Positions 38,447-48,325 of a DNA stretch of 64,000 nt are shown here, piece after piece. Under the pieces are notes generated by a model. The model saw only the letters and a list, made by a program, of their open reading frames with translations, searched no databases and was not told where the DNA came from. This stretch comes from Paraburkholderia sp. CNPSo 3272 (GTDB taxonomy: Bacteria; Pseudomonadota; Gammaproteobacteria; Burkholderiales; Burkholderiaceae). The stretch lies in the NCBI RefSeq assembly GCF_024206495.1, contig NZ_JAMBPQ010000036.1, forward strand, positions 1 to 64,000, given 5' to 3'. Made by a program: the position numbers and the translations under genes. Positions within the stretch are counted from its first letter, which is position 1; every line of letters starts with the position of its first letter.

Positions 38447-38824
38447 CTAGTCGCGGTCGTTTTCGATGCAGTACCGCACGATCGCGTCGAGCACCGCATC
38501 GTCCTCGCCGACGGCGCCGGCACAACGCAGGCGCACATCCGGATGCTCGCTCTGACATTGTGCGATCAGCGCGGGCAAATCGCGGCGCACGTGGCCGCCC
38601 TGACCAAAGAACACGGGCACGACCGTGATCGTGTCACAGCCTGCCGCGACTTGGCCGGCGATCGCATCCGGCAGGCTCGGCGTCATGAGTTCGAGAAAGG
38701 CGAGGCCGACCGGACCCGCGTCGCCGCGCGTGGCGGCAAGCTTCGCGGCGAGCCGCTGGAACGGCTCCTGCCAGCGCGCGTCGCGCGCGCCGTGGCCGAA
38801 GAGAATCATGCCATGCGTGCCCAT
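38447..38824 (-). CDS. cbiX: Sirohydrochlorin chelatase, short CbiX type
   Basis: Inserts metal into sirohydrochlorin; next to cys genes the likely product is siroheme (Fe), although cobalt chelation is the family's namesake. The 125-residue protein is a single CbiX domain and would act as a homodimer. Histidines in LFGHGARDARWQEPF (about 8-22) and FFGQGGHVRRDLP (about 72-84) are the expected metal-site residues. It converges with cobA across a shared terminator. The precorrin-2 dehydrogenase that must act between CobA and CbiX is not in the window. Confidence 0.9.
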   Translation of the reverse strand: MGTHGMILFGHGARDARWQEPFQRLAAKLAATRGDAGPVGLAFLELMTPSLPDAIAGQVAAGCDTITVVPVFFGQGGHVRRDLPALIAQCQSEHPDVRLRCAGAVGEDDAVLDAIVRYCIENDRD

Positions 38825-38877
38825 GCTTGCGAGCCTGTGCAGTTAGCGGCCGAACTATCGGCTGAACGCTACCGGCA

Positions 38878-40026
38878 TCAATGCCGGTCGACCCATTTGA
38901 GCCCGATCAGCCCGACCACGAGATAGATGAGCCCCGGTGTCGCCGCCGTGAGCGGCGCGGGCCAGGTGTTCAGTGTACCCACGTGCGAGAACAGCGTGTT
39001 GACGAGCTGGAAGCTCATGCCGAGCATGATCCCGCCGAACACCTTCATGCCCACCACGCCGGCGCGCGTATGCAGATACGCGAACGGCAGCGAGAGCACG
39101 AGCATCACGAACACGGCGAACGGGTAGAGCAGCTTGCGCCAGAACGCGATCTGGTAGCGCTGCGCGTCCTGATGGTTCTCGGTCAGATGCTGGATGTAGC
39201 GGAACAGGTTGAACATCGACATGCGGTCGGGCGAAACGAGCAGCACCGAAAGGATGTTCGGCGTGAGCTCCGAGCGCAGCGAGTATTCGGGCGCCGAAGT
39301 CTGCTCGGCGCGATAGACCGGATTGAGCGCATCGACCGGCTGGTTCTGCGGCGGCGCCACGCCGATCAGTTGCGTATCGGTCACGTCCTTGAGCAGCCAG
39401 TGGCCCGGCGGCTGGAACGTGCCGCTTTTCGCGAGGCGCACGTTGGAGAGCCGGAACTGCGAATCGAATTCGTAGATGCGCACGTTCGTGATGGTCGCAT
39501 CGGGCAGCAGTTCGCCGACGTTCACGAAGCGCGTGACCTGCTCGCCGTCGGCGCGTGCGCTGAGCGTGTCCTTCACCCACACACCCGACTGGAAGTTGCT
39601 CGACACGGCCGAGCCCAACGCCTCGAGACGCACGCGCTCGGAGAGCTGGTCGGTGTAAGGGCCGACGACTTCTCCGATCAGGTAGGTCAGCAGCACGAGC
39701 GGCACGCCGATCTTGAGCAGCGAGCGCAGCGCCTGGTTGGTGGCGAGGCCCGACACGCGAAAGATCGTGTACTCGGAATTCGCGGCCATTTGCGCGAACA
39801 CGTAGATCGCGGCTATGAGTGCCGCGACCGGGATGATCTCGTAGAGCCGCGAGGGCGCCTGGAGCGCCACGCGCAGCACCGCGTACTGGAATTTGTAGTT
39901 GCCGTGGCCGACCGAGTTCAGCTCGTTGATGAGGTCGAAGAAGAAGAACAGGCCGGAGAAGGCGAACAGGATGAAGATGAACGTCAGGTAAACCTGGCGA
40001 GCGAAGTATTTTTCGTAGATGCGCAT
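38878..40026 (-). CDS. lptG: LPS export ABC transporter permease LptG
   Basis: With LptF and the ATPase LptB it extracts LPS from the inner membrane for transport to the surface. The 382-residue protein begins MRIYEKYFARQVYLTFIFIL, with three N-terminal membrane segments, a periplasmic beta-jellyroll domain (about 130-270) and three C-terminal segments. It follows lptF by 15 bases on the same strand. The lptFG pair divergent from pepA is standard in proteobacteria. Confidence 0.95.
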   Translation of the reverse strand: MRIYEKYFARQVYLTFIFILFAFSGLFFFFDLINELNSVGHGNYKFQYAVLRVALQAPSRLYEIIPVAALIAAIYVFAQMAANSEYTIFRVSGLATNQALRSLLKIGVPLVLLTYLIGEVVGPYTDQLSERVRLEALGSAVSSNFQSGVWVKDTLSARADGEQVTRFVNVGELLPDATITNVRIYEFDSQFRLSNVRLAKSGTFQPPGHWLLKDVTDTQLIGVAPPQNQPVDALNPVYRAEQTSAPEYSLRSELTPNILSVLLVSPDRMSMFNLFRYIQHLTENHQDAQRYQIAFWRKLLYPFAVFVMLVLSLPFAYLHTRAGVVGMKVFGGIMLGMSFQLVNTLFSHVGTLNTWPAPLTAATPGLIYLVVGLIGLKWVDRH

Positions 40027-40041
40027 CGGTCAGTTTCCCTC

Positions 40042-41142
40042 TCAGTTGCCAGGAGAGGCGCGCCGGAACATCGCACGTGTAAAGAGCGGCCGGTTGCGCA
40101 CGCGTATCCAGAAGATGAACACGACGAGCGCGAGCACCACGGCGTGCAGCAGGACGAGACCGACGCCGAAAGGCATCTTCCCTTGCTCGATCTGCGACTG
40201 CACGACGTTGAGCAGGTTCGAATAGGTGAGGTAGATCAGCACCGCCATCACGAGATTGATCGTGCGGCTGCGGCGCGGGTTCTGGTAGGCAAGCGGAATG
40301 CCGAGCAGCATCAGGTTGATCGCGATGAGCGGCAGACCGGCGCGCCAGGCGAGCTCGCCCAGGTTGTCGTTGGTCGGGTGGCGCAAAAGGCCCGGCGTGG
40401 ACGTGGTGCTCGCCGAAGGCGTGTTCACCAGCGGCTGGCTCGTGATCTTCACGCCATAACGCTGGAACTCGCTGATGCGAAAGTCCGGGTGGCCGGGCTC
40501 GCCGTCGTAGCGGCGGCCGTTTTCGAGCACGACGAAGCGGTCGCCGCCCTTCATGGTTTCGGTGTGGCCCGTCTTCGAGACGATCACGCTCACCTTGCCG
40601 TTTTCCGTGCTCGTGACGAACACGTTCTCCACGCGGCCCTGGTCGGGGCTCATGCTCTCGATGAAGAACACGCGGTGCGTGGTGGGCGATTCGCGGAACT
40701 GGCCGGGCGCGAGCAGCGATACTTCATCGCGCTGCTGGAAGCGCGCGCGAATCAGCTTGCTTTGCGCATTCGACCACGGCCAGCCGATGAAGGCGAAGAA
40801 CACGATGAGCACGATGATCGGCGCGGCAAAGGTGGCGACCGGTTTGATCAGGCGCGTGAGGCTCACCCCGGAGGAGAGCCACACGACCATTTCGGAATCC
40901 TTGTACCAGCGCGTGAGGACGAACAGGATCGACACGAATAGCGTGACGATGAGCATGACGGCCATGTAGCCGATCACGGTGAGGCCGATCAGCACCAGCA
41001 CGTCGCGTGGGTCGATTTGACCGGACGCGGCGAAGCCGACGATGCGGATCATCATCGTCGTCAGCATGATCGTGAGCAGAACCATGAACACGGCGCCGGC
41101 CGTGTACGCGAGTTCGCGCTGCAGGGAACGTTCGAAGATCAT
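40042..41142 (-). CDS. lptF: LPS export ABC transporter permease LptF
   Basis: Partner of LptG in the LptB2FG complex. The 366-residue protein starts MIFERSLQRELAYTAGAVF, the LptF N-terminus, with six membrane segments split three and three around a periplasmic domain (about 130-260). Pro-rich TSTPGLLRHP lies near 250. It is the first gene of lptFG and divergent from pepA over 134 bases. Confidence 0.95.
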   Translation of the reverse strand: MIFERSLQRELAYTAGAVFMVLLTIMLTTMMIRIVGFAASGQIDPRDVLVLIGLTVIGYMAVMLIVTLFVSILFVLTRWYKDSEMVVWLSSGVSLTRLIKPVATFAAPIIVLIVFFAFIGWPWSNAQSKLIRARFQQRDEVSLLAPGQFRESPTTHRVFFIESMSPDQGRVENVFVTSTENGKVSVIVSKTGHTETMKGGDRFVVLENGRRYDGEPGHPDFRISEFQRYGVKITSQPLVNTPSASTTSTPGLLRHPTNDNLGELAWRAGLPLIAINLMLLGIPLAYQNPRRSRTINLVMAVLIYLTYSNLLNVVQSQIEQGKMPFGVGLVLLHAVVLALVVFIFWIRVRNRPLFTRAMFRRASPGN

Positions 41143-41276
41143 TCTTGATGGGCAGGGCAGGCGGACCTTGCCGGGAGGCGCGCAGCTCGCGCAACCGCCC
41201 AGGAGCCGCCGCGGGAAAAATAGCGGATAATTGCGGCTTTCATCCTAAGCCCTGATTTTATCCGAGGACAAGCGCG

Positions 41277-42788
41277 ATGGACTTTAGCATAAAAGCCTGT
41301 GACTGGAGCAAAGGCGGGGACGGCCCCTTCCTGACCGGCAAGTCGGATTGTGTCGTTGTCGGCGTGTTCGAGGCGCAGACGCTCTCGGGCGCGGCGTTCG
41401 CGATCGACAGCGCCATTGGCGGCGCAATCGCGCGCGTCGTCAAGGCCGGCGACATCGACGGCAAGGCCGGCTCCACGCTGTTCCTGCCGGAAGTGAGCGG
41501 CATCGGCGCCTCGCGCGTGCTGCTCGTGGGTCTCGGCAAGCAGGACGCGTTCGGCCAGAAGGCTTACGGCGACGCGGTCAAGGCCGCGTGGCGCGCGATC
41601 CTCGGCACGAAGATCGCGCAAGTCACCTTCACGCTCGCGCAATTGCCGGTGAAGGAGCGCACGGGCGACTGGGGCGTGCGCACCGCCATTCTCGCGCTGC
41701 GCAACGAGACCTATCGCTTCACGCAGATGAAGAGCAAGCCCGACGTCTCGCAGCGGGCCCTCAAGCGCGTGGTCTTCAGCATCGACGCCGCCGAAGAGAA
41801 AGCGGCGAAGCTCGCGGCGAAGCAGTCGGTCGCGCTCGCCAACGGCATGGACCTCACGCGTGACCTCGGCAACCTGCCGGGCAACGTCTGCACGCCGACC
41901 TATCTCGCGGCCACGGCCAAGAAGCTCGCGCGCGACTGGAAGCTCAAGGTCGAAGTGCTCGGCCAGCGCCAGATCGAGACGCTCAAGATGGGCTCGTTTC
42001 TTTCGGTAACAAAGGGCTCGGTCGAGCCGCCGCAGTTCATCGTGCTGCACTATCAGGGCGCCAGCGCCAAGGCCGCGCCCATCGTGCTGGTCGGCAAGGG
42101 CATCACGTTCGATACCGGCGGCATTTCGCTCAAGCCCGGCGAGGGCATGGACGAGATGAAGTACGACATGTGCGGCGCGGGCTCGGTGCTCGGCACGATC
42201 CGCGCGGTCGCCGAAATGGGGCTCAAGCTCAACGTGATCGGCATCATTCCGACCTGCGAGAACATGCCCGCGGGCAACGCTACGAAGCCGGGCGACATCG
42301 TCACCACGATGGCGGGCCTCACGGTCGAAGTGCTCAACACCGACGCCGAAGGCCGCCTGATCCTGTGCGACGCGCTCACCTACGCCGAGCGCTTCAAGCC
42401 GGCCGCCGTGGTCGACATCGCCACGCTCACGGGCGCCTGCATCATCGCGCTCGGCCATCACAACAGCGGCCTCTTCTCGAAGGACGACGCGCTCGCGGGC
42501 GAACTGCTCGACGCCTCGCGCGAAGCGAACGATCCGGCCTGGCGCCTGCCGCTCGACGACGAGTATCAGGACCAGCTCAAGTCGAACTTTGCCGATCTCG
42601 CCAACATCGGCGGGCGTCCGGCGGGCAGCGTGACGGCGGCGTGCTTCCTGTCGCGCTTCACCGAAAACTACCCGTGGGCGCACCTCGACATCGCCGGCAC
42701 GGCATGGAAGAGCGGCGCGGCCAAGGGGGCAACGGGCCGTCCGGTGCCGCTGCTCGCCCAGTTCCTGATCGATCGTGCCGGGCAATGA
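41277..42788 (+). CDS. pepA: Leucyl aminopeptidase PepA (M17)
   Basis: Cytosolic two-metal aminopeptidase; in E. coli PepA also acts as an architectural DNA-binding factor. The 503-residue protein has the catalytic-domain segments [22 protein letters not shown] with its Lys/Asp metal ligands (about 275-296) and the M17 signature NTDAEGRL (about 354-361). Length and motifs are complete. It is divergent from lptF and 52 bases upstream of holC. Confidence 0.97.
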   Translation: MDFSIKACDWSKGGDGPFLTGKSDCVVVGVFEAQTLSGAAFAIDSAIGGAIARVVKAGDIDGKAGSTLFLPEVSGIGASRVLLVGLGKQDAFGQKAYGDAVKAAWRAILGTKIAQVTFTLAQLPVKERTGDWGVRTAILALRNETYRFTQMKSKPDVSQRALKRVVFSIDAAEEKAAKLAAKQSVALANGMDLTRDLGNLPGNVCTPTYLAATAKKLARDWKLKVEVLGQRQIETLKMGSFLSVTKGSVEPPQFIVLHYQGASAKAAPIVLVGKGITFDTGGISLKPGEGMDEMKYDMCGAGSVLGTIRAVAEMGLKLNVIGIIPTCENMPAGNATKPGDIVTTMAGLTVEVLNTDAEGRLILCDALTYAERFKPAAVVDIATLTGACIIALGHHNSGLFSKDDALAGELLDASREANDPAWRLPLDDEYQDQLKSNFADLANIGGRPAGSVTAACFLSRFTENYPWAHLDIAGTAWKSGAAKGATGRPVPLLAQFLIDRAGQ

Positions 42789-42840
42789 GGGCAGGAATGG
42801 CGATTGCTGCCCCCCTGACGGTGTGTAAAGTGGTGTGGGC

Positions 42841-43257
42841 ATGACGCGCATCGATTTCCACACGAACGTCGGCGACTCGCTGCTGTATGCGTGCCGCCTC
42901 GTGCGCAAGGCGTATCAGGCGGGCCAGCAGGCGGTAGTGCTGGCCGAGCCCGCGCGCCTGCGCGCGTTCGACGAAATGTTGTGGACCTTTTCGCCGCTCG
43001 ACTTCGTGCCGCATTGCATGGCCGACAGCGCGCACGCGGGCGAGTCGCCCATCGTGCTGGCAACGGATCTCGAGCGTGCGCCGCATCATCGTGTGCTGCT
43101 CAATCTCGGCGCCGAGGTGCCGCCTCAGTTCGCACGCTTCGAACGCCTGCTCGAAGTGATTGGCGATGCGCCCGACGAACTCGAGTCGGGCCGTGAGCGC
43201 TATCGTTTTTATCGCGATCGCGGTTACGCGCTCAACAGCTACAAGCAGGGCGGCTGA
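42841..43257 (+). CDS. holC: DNA polymerase III chi subunit HolC
   Basis: Clamp-loader accessory subunit that links the replisome to SSB. The 138-residue protein starts MTRIDFHTNVGDSLLYACRLV, the HolC N-terminus, with the conserved LWTFSPLDFVPH (about 49-60). The pepA-holC order is conserved in proteobacteria. The start at 42841 is chosen over an upstream GTG two codons earlier. Confidence 0.94.
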   Translation: MTRIDFHTNVGDSLLYACRLVRKAYQAGQQAVVLAEPARLRAFDEMLWTFSPLDFVPHCMADSAHAGESPIVLATDLERAPHHRVLLNLGAEVPPQFARFERLLEVIGDAPDELESGRERYRFYRDRGYALNSYKQGG

Positions 43258-43316
43258 GGCCGGACGCGAGAGGCGTACCGGCGTGAGGCCGACTGCCCCG
43301 ACCGATGGAGGGATAC

Positions 43317-43718
43317 ATGTCCGGCATGCACGAATCGGAAGATGCTTCGATTCCGCTCTTGAGCGAGGTGATGGTGTCCGGCAATCCGCTGCGCGCGCAC
43401 AACGTCGAAGAGGCGAAGAGCGCGACGGCCGCCGCCGTCCAGGCCGCCGTGGCCGAGCGCGAGGAGGGCCTGTTCGCGCACGACGCCGACGCGCTCGTCG
43501 AGCGCCTGCGCGGCCGTTGCCTGACCTGGCTTACCGGCGAAGGCCGCGCCGTGATCGAGGCGCGCTGCAGCGCCGCGATGCAGGAACATACGAACTGGCT
43601 CGTGGGCCAGGTATCGCGCGAAATCGGTCTCGCGCTCGAAACGGAACTCACGAACTGGGTGAAGGCCGCCGTGCGCGAAGAGCTGGCGGCGCGCGCGGGG
43701 CGTCCGCCTTCGGCCTGA
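43317..43718 (+). CDS. Conserved hypothetical protein (DUF2486-like)
   Basis: About 133 residues, mostly helical and Ala/Glu-rich, with no signal peptide or membrane segment. The C-terminal half (ALVERLRGRCLTWLTGEGRAVI... to LTNWVKAAVREELAAR) is the best conserved-looking region. Proteins annotated DUF2486 occupy this place after holC in Burkholderiaceae, and that is the main reason for the label. The ATG at 43317 follows GGAGGG by four bases; an ATG at 43305 is in frame but lies over that site. Function unknown. Confidence 0.7.
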   Translation: MSGMHESEDASIPLLSEVMVSGNPLRAHNVEEAKSATAAAVQAAVAEREEGLFAHDADALVERLRGRCLTWLTGEGRAVIEARCSAAMQEHTNWLVGQVSREIGLALETELTNWVKAAVREELAARAGRPPSA

Positions 43719-43778
43719 TTCAGTCGGGCGTGCGGCGGCGAGCGGCCACCTTGCGCCCCCGCCGTCACGCCGTTCGCT

Positions 43779-44138
43779 TCACTTGAGCGTGAGGATCCAG
43801 CTCGCGAGCTGGGCCGCCTGTGCGGGGTTCAGCTGCGTGTTGGCCGGCATCGGCACGGTGCCCCACACGCCGGTGCTGCCTTCCAGAATCTTGTGCGTGA
43901 GATAGGCCTGCGCCTCGGGCTTGCCCGCGTATTTCGCGGCGACATCGCGCAGGGCGGGCCCCATGAAATTGCGTGTCACCGAGTGGCAACTCATGCAGTT
44001 CTGCTGCTGGGCGAGCGCGGGGCCGGCGGGTCCATGCTGCGCGCGGGCCGGGGCTGCCCCGAGTACGCCGGCAAGGCCGATGGCGAGCGCGGCGGCGAGC
44101 GTCGCTGTCTTGTTCTTCGCTTGCGACTTCCGTTTCAT
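43779..44138 (-). CDS. Periplasmic c-type cytochrome (class I)
   Basis: 119-residue monoheme cytochrome. The signal peptide spans about 1-33 (ending PARAQ), and the heme motif CMSCH is at about 48-52. The distal Met is probably in VPMPANTQ (about 94-101). Size and layout resemble small cytochrome c5/c551-like electron carriers. The redox partners are not encoded nearby. It lies downstream of ilvD but is separated from it by a strong terminator. Confidence 0.92.
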   Translation of the reverse strand: MKRKSQAKNKTATLAAALAIGLAGVLGAAPARAQHGPAGPALAQQQNCMSCHSVTRNFMGPALRDVAAKYAGKPEAQAYLTHKILEGSTGVWGTVPMPANTQLNPAQAAQLASWILTLK

Positions 44139-44183
44139 ACTGGTCTCCGCCCGCGTGTGCGCCGGCTGTGTCGTCGCATTATA

Positions 44184-44224
44184 AAAGCAAAGGGCGCACG
44201 TTCTGGACGTGCGCCCTTTGCTTT
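44184..44224 (-). terminator. Terminator after ilvD
   Basis: Perfect 18-base stem with arms AAAGCAAAGGGCGCACGT and its complement around TCTGG. On the minus strand the outer stem ends in GCTTTTATAAT, giving a T-rich tail. It lies 36 bases past the ilvD stop and 45 bases before the cytochrome gene. Confidence 0.88.
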
Positions 44225-44260
44225 ACTGCAGGTCGAGACTCGAGTGGCGCGTGGCCCGGC

Positions 44261-45934
44261 TTAGCCCGTCACCGCGCCCTGGTTCGCCGGGCGCGCGAGC
44301 GCCGCGTACTTTGCCATGACACCTCGCGTGTAGCGCGGCGCGGGCTGCTTCCAGGCCGCGCGCCGGCGCGCGAGTTCGGCGTCGTCCACGTTCAGTTGCA
44401 GCAGGAGCTTGTGAGCGTCGATGGTGATCGAATCGCCTTCCTGCACGAGCGCGATCGTGCCGCCTTCAAACGCTTCCGGCGCGACGTGTCCGACCACCAT
44501 GCCCCAGGTGCCGCCCGAGAAGCGCCCATCGGTGATGAGCCCAACCGACTCCCCGAGCCCCTTGCCGATGATCGCCGAAGTCGGCGCGAGCATTTCCGGC
44601 ATGCCGGGCCCGCCCTTCGGGCCGAGGTAGCGCAGCACGACCACGTCGCCGGCCTGGATCCTGTCCGCGAGGATCGCTTCCATCGCGCTCTGCTCGTCGT
44701 CGAATACGCGCGCGGGGCCCGTGATGACCGGATTCTTCAGGCCTGTGATCTTGGCTACAGCGCCCTCGGTCGCGAGGTTGCCCTTGAGGATCGCCAGATG
44801 GCCTTCCTTGTACAGCGCCTGGCTGATCGGGAAAATCACCTTCTGGTCCGCGCGTGGCGAGGACGGCACGTCCTTGAGTTCTTCCGCGATGGTCTTGCCC
44901 GTGATGGTGATGCAGTCGCCGTGGAGGAGGCCCGCATCGAGCAGGATCTTGAGGACCTGCGGAATGCCGCCGGCCTCGTGCAGGTCGGTGGCGACGTACT
45001 GGCCCGAGGGCTTCAGGTCGCAGATCACCGGCACCTTCTTGCGCATGCGCTCGAAGTCGTCGATGGTCCATTCGATTTCCGCGGCATGCGCGATGGCGAG
45101 ATAGTGCAGCACGGCGTTGGTCGAGCCGCCCGTCGCCATGATCAGCGCCACGGCGTTCTCGATCGACTTCTTCGTGATGATGTCGCGCGGCTTGAGGTCC
45201 TGCTTGACGGCCTCGACCAGCACGCGCGCCGATTCCGCCGCCGAGTCGACTTTCTCCTCGTCGGGGTTGGCCATCGTCGACGAATACATGAGCGACATGC
45301 CGAGCGCCTCGAACGACGAGCTCATCGTGTTCGCGGTGTACATGCCGCCGCACGAACCGGTGGAAGGGCAGGCGTTTTTCTCGACGCCTTCGAAATCTTC
45401 TTCGGTCATGCGCCCCGCGGTGAATTCGCCCACGGCCTCGAACGCCGAGACGATGGTGAGGGCCTTACCTTTCCAGTTGCCCGGGCGGATCGTGCCGCCA
45501 TACACGTAAATGCCGGGCACGTTGATCCGCGCGAGCGCGATCATGCCGCCGGGCATGTTCTTGTCGCAGCCGCCGATCACGACCACGCCGTCCATCCACT
45601 GGCCTTGCACGCAGGTCTCGATGCAGTCCGCGATGACTTCGCGCGAGACGAGCGAGTACTTCATGCCCTCGGTGCCCATCGACATGCCGTCCGAGATCGT
45701 AGGCGTGCCGAAGGTCTGCGGGTTCGCGTCGGCGCGCTTGACGGCGTCGACGGCCGCGTCGGTCAGGCGCTGCAGGCCGGCGTTGCACGGCGTGATGGTC
45801 GAATGGCCATTGGCGACGCCGATCATCGGCTTGTCGAAGTCAGCTTTCTCGTAGCCCAGCGCGTAATACATCGAACGATTGGGCGAACGGGCGACGCCTT
45901 GCGTGATGTGCTTCGAACGACGGTTATAGGGCAT
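44261..45934 (-). CDS. ilvD: Dihydroxy-acid dehydratase IlvD
   Basis: Dehydrates dihydroxy acids to the 2-keto acid precursors of isoleucine and valine. The 557-residue protein has the iron-sulfur cysteines in [17 protein letters not shown] (about 120) and [17 protein letters not shown] (about 188-204), and the C-terminal TDGRFSGGT motif with its catalytic Ser near 470. The cysteine pattern fits the [2Fe-2S]-type IlvD branch common in Burkholderia. A LysR regulator is encoded divergently and may control it. Confidence 0.96.
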   Translation of the reverse strand: MPYNRRSKHITQGVARSPNRSMYYALGYEKADFDKPMIGVANGHSTITPCNAGLQRLTDAAVDAVKRADANPQTFGTPTISDGMSMGTEGMKYSLVSREVIADCIETCVQGQWMDGVVVIGGCDKNMPGGMIALARINVPGIYVYGGTIRPGNWKGKALTIVSAFEAVGEFTAGRMTEEDFEGVEKNACPSTGSCGGMYTANTMSSSFEALGMSLMYSSTMANPDEEKVDSAAESARVLVEAVKQDLKPRDIITKKSIENAVALIMATGGSTNAVLHYLAIAHAAEIEWTIDDFERMRKKVPVICDLKPSGQYVATDLHEAGGIPQVLKILLDAGLLHGDCITITGKTIAEELKDVPSSPRADQKVIFPISQALYKEGHLAILKGNLATEGAVAKITGLKNPVITGPARVFDDEQSAMEAILADRIQAGDVVVLRYLGPKGGPGMPEMLAPTSAIIGKGLGESVGLITDGRFSGGTWGMVVGHVAPEAFEGGTIALVQEGDSITIDAHKLLLQLNVDDAELARRRAAWKQPAPRYTRGVMAKYAALARPANQGAVTG

Positions 45935-45984
45935 GGGGACCTCCGGTGGATTTTGTCTCGGATGCCGGGCGTGGGTTCTGTTTT

Positions 45985-45993
45985 GGGGGGGGG
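45985..45993. repeat. Run of nine G in the ilvD/lysR intergenic region
   Basis: TTTT followed by nine consecutive G, in the 173-base divergent promoter region. Homopolymers of this length can slip in replication, and also in sequencing, so length variants are possible. Confidence 0.7.
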
Positions 45994-46107
45994 CGCCGGC
46001 ACGTCTATCGAAGCATGCGATTTCGCGAGAGCGCTGTCCAATATATTATTCGTGGTCTATTGAGTCGAAAAACATATCAGCATGAAACAGCGCGAGAACC
46101 GCCGCCG

Positions 46108-47067
46108 ATGAATCCGACTATCCCCGATCTGCGCCAGCTCCGCTATTTCGTCGCCGTGGCCGAGGAGCAGCATTTTGGCCGCGCGGCGGCGCGACTGTCG
46201 ATGACGCAGCCGCCGCTCTCGCAGGCCATTCGCGCGCTCGAGGAGACGCTGGGCGTGGAGCTATTCGCGCGCACGCGCCGTTCGGTCGAATTGACGGCCG
46301 TGGGCGCCGATCTGCTGCCGGAGGTGAGGCGCCTGCTGGCGAGCGCCGAAGCGCTGCGGCCGCTCGCCCAGAGCCTCGCGCGCGGCGAGGCGGGCGTGCT
46401 CGCGCTGGCCTTCGTTTCGACCGCCGACTACGGCTTGCTGCCGCTTTTGCTGCGCGACTTCGGCGCGCGCTATCCGCGCGTGCGCCTGCAGCTCGCCGAG
46501 GCCACGAGCGACTTGCAGGTGGAAGAACTGGTGGCGGGGCGCATCGACGCCGGCCTCGTGATCGCCCCTGTGCCGCCGCGCCACGCGGCCCAGCTTGCTT
46601 ACCAGCCGATCGCACGCGAGCCGCTCGTGGTCGCCATGCCCTCGGCGCTTTCGACGCGCCTCGGCGGCTCTTCAACCGACGACTGGCACGACGAGCCGGT
46701 GAGCCTGCGCGATCTCGCCGATGCGCCGCTCGTCGTCTTCCCGCGCCATCTGGCCCCCGGCTTTTACGACGCCATCATGGACTGCTACGGCGCGGCCGGC
46801 CTCGCGCCGCTCATCGGCCAGGAAGCGATCCAGATGCAGACGATCGTGAGCCTCGTTTCGGCCGGCATGGGCGTGGCGCTCGTGCCGCAGTCGCTGCGCC
46901 ATCTGCGGCGCACGGGCGTCGTGTACCGGCCGCTCGCCGGGGCGGTGCCGGCCATCGAAACGGGCCTCGTCTGGCGCTCGGCCGAGGTGAGCCCGGTGCT
47001 CGCGGCGTTCATCGAGATCGTGCGCGCGCACGCGGCGACGGCGGGTGGCCCGGCGCGCGAGGGCTAG
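46108..47067 (+). CDS. LysR-family transcriptional regulator
   Basis: 319-residue LysR-type protein. The winged helix-turn-helix is at about residues 9-66 (LRQLRYFVAVAEEQHFGRAA, then LSMTQPPLSQAIRALEETLG), and the effector domain contains LPLLLRDFGARYPRV and SAGMGVALVPQSL. The ATG at 46108 gives the family N-terminus; upstream in-frame codons cover promoter DNA. It is divergent from ilvD over 173 bases that include an A/T-rich stretch (about 46040-46080) and a G-run. IlvD is the natural candidate target, but branched-chain control is inference. Confidence 0.9.
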   Translation: MNPTIPDLRQLRYFVAVAEEQHFGRAAARLSMTQPPLSQAIRALEETLGVELFARTRRSVELTAVGADLLPEVRRLLASAEALRPLAQSLARGEAGVLALAFVSTADYGLLPLLLRDFGARYPRVRLQLAEATSDLQVEELVAGRIDAGLVIAPVPPRHAAQLAYQPIAREPLVVAMPSALSTRLGGSSTDDWHDEPVSLRDLADAPLVVFPRHLAPGFYDAIMDCYGAAGLAPLIGQEAIQMQTIVSLVSAGMGVALVPQSLRHLRRTGVVYRPLAGAVPAIETGLVWRSAEVSPVLAAFIEIVRAHAATAGGPAREG

Positions 47068-47301
47068 CCGCAAGCGGGGTGTGCCGCGCAGGTCGTCCGT
47101 CACCGTGACACTCGCCGCGCATCCCAAACGTGCATTTTGGTTCGCGCCCCCTCGCGTCGGCGATAATGTCACGCCGTGACACGCCGACGGCGAACCTCGC
47201 CGCTTTGCAAACGTCCAACGCGCTTTGCCCGCTTGTGTGAGCGGCGCGCAACTGCTTACAACCCGATTTCAATCGATATCGCCGACAAGACTTCATCCAC
47301 G

Positions 47302-48225
47302 ATGCTCATCCACCCGAACTTCGACCCCGTCGCCATTCATCTGGGGCCGCTTGCCGTGCGCTGGTACGGCCTCATGTATCTCGTCGGCTTCATTCTGGCG
47401 ATCGTGATCGGCCGTCTGCGCCTGCGTCTGCCGTACGTGGCCGCGCAAGGCTGGACAGCGAAAGACATCGACGACATGCTGTTCTACGGCGTGCTCGGCA
47501 CGATCCTCGGTGGCCGCCTGGGCTACGTGCTGTTCTACAAGGCGAGCTGGTATTTCGCGCATCCGCTCGACATCTTCAAGGTATGGGAAGGCGGCATGTC
47601 GTTTCACGGCGGCTTCCTCGGCGTGACGTTCGCGATGGTCCTGTTCGCGTGGCAACGCGGGCGCACCTGGCTGCAAGTTACCGACTTCGTCGCGCCGATG
47701 GTGCCCACGGGGCTGGCCTTTGGCCGTCTCGGCAACTTCATCAACGGCGAGCTGTGGGGCCGTGTGACCTCGCCCGATTCGCCGTGGGCCATGCTGTTTC
47801 CGGGCGCCGCGAACGACGACGCCGCGTGGCTCGCCGCGCATCCGCAACTGGCCGCGCAGTGGCATCTGAACGAAGTGTTCGCCCAGTACCATCTGCTGCC
47901 GCGCCATCCTTCGGAACTGTATGAGATCGCGCTGGAAGGCATTGCGCTGTTCATCGTGCTGATTCTGTTCGCGCGCAAGCCGCGCCCCGTCGGCGCGATT
48001 TCGGCCCTGTTCCTGATCGGCTATGGCCTCGCGCGCTTCACGGTCGAGTTCGCACGCGAACCCGATGACTTCCTCGGCCTGCTCGCGCTCGGTCTCTCGA
48101 TGGGCCAGTGGCTCTCGCTGCCGATGATCATCGTGGGGATTGGCTTGATGGCGTGGGCGTATCGCCGCGCCAAACGTGGCAAGGACGGCAACGACCGCGC
48201 GCAGGTAGCAGGCGCGAAGAGCTGA
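47302..48225 (+). CDS. lgt: Prolipoprotein diacylglyceryl transferase Lgt
   Basis: First enzyme of lipoprotein maturation; moves diacylglycerol from phosphatidylglycerol to the lipobox Cys. The 307-residue membrane protein has the HGGFLG motif (about 103-108, catalytic His) and the signature [14 protein letters not shown] (about 142-155), with seven or so membrane segments. The start at 47302 gives the family N-terminus [12 protein letters not shown]; the frame upstream to 47176 is not protein-like. A candidate -10 GATAAT lies at about 47162. Confidence 0.96.
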   Translation: MLIHPNFDPVAIHLGPLAVRWYGLMYLVGFILAIVIGRLRLRLPYVAAQGWTAKDIDDMLFYGVLGTILGGRLGYVLFYKASWYFAHPLDIFKVWEGGMSFHGGFLGVTFAMVLFAWQRGRTWLQVTDFVAPMVPTGLAFGRLGNFINGELWGRVTSPDSPWAMLFPGAANDDAAWLAAHPQLAAQWHLNEVFAQYHLLPRHPSELYEIALEGIALFIVLILFARKPRPVGAISALFLIGYGLARFTVEFAREPDDFLGLLALGLSMGQWLSLPMIIVGIGLMAWAYRRAKRGKDGNDRAQVAGAKS

Positions 48226-48263
48226 CACGCACGCGAACGCGCCACGCGTTTTAGCCCATGAAA

Positions 48264-48289
48264 AAGGCCACGGTGTTCACCGTGGCCTT
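48264..48289. terminator. Bidirectional terminator between lgt and the SIMPL gene
   Basis: Stem AAGGCCACGGT / ACCGTGGCCTT with loop GTTC. On minus it is followed by TTTC (five T including the stem end); on plus by CTTGCTTG. It lies between the convergent lgt and 48326 genes. Confidence 0.8.
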
Positions 48290-48325
48290 CTTGCTTGCGT
48301 GCCTGAACTGCTTATATAGCGCGCC

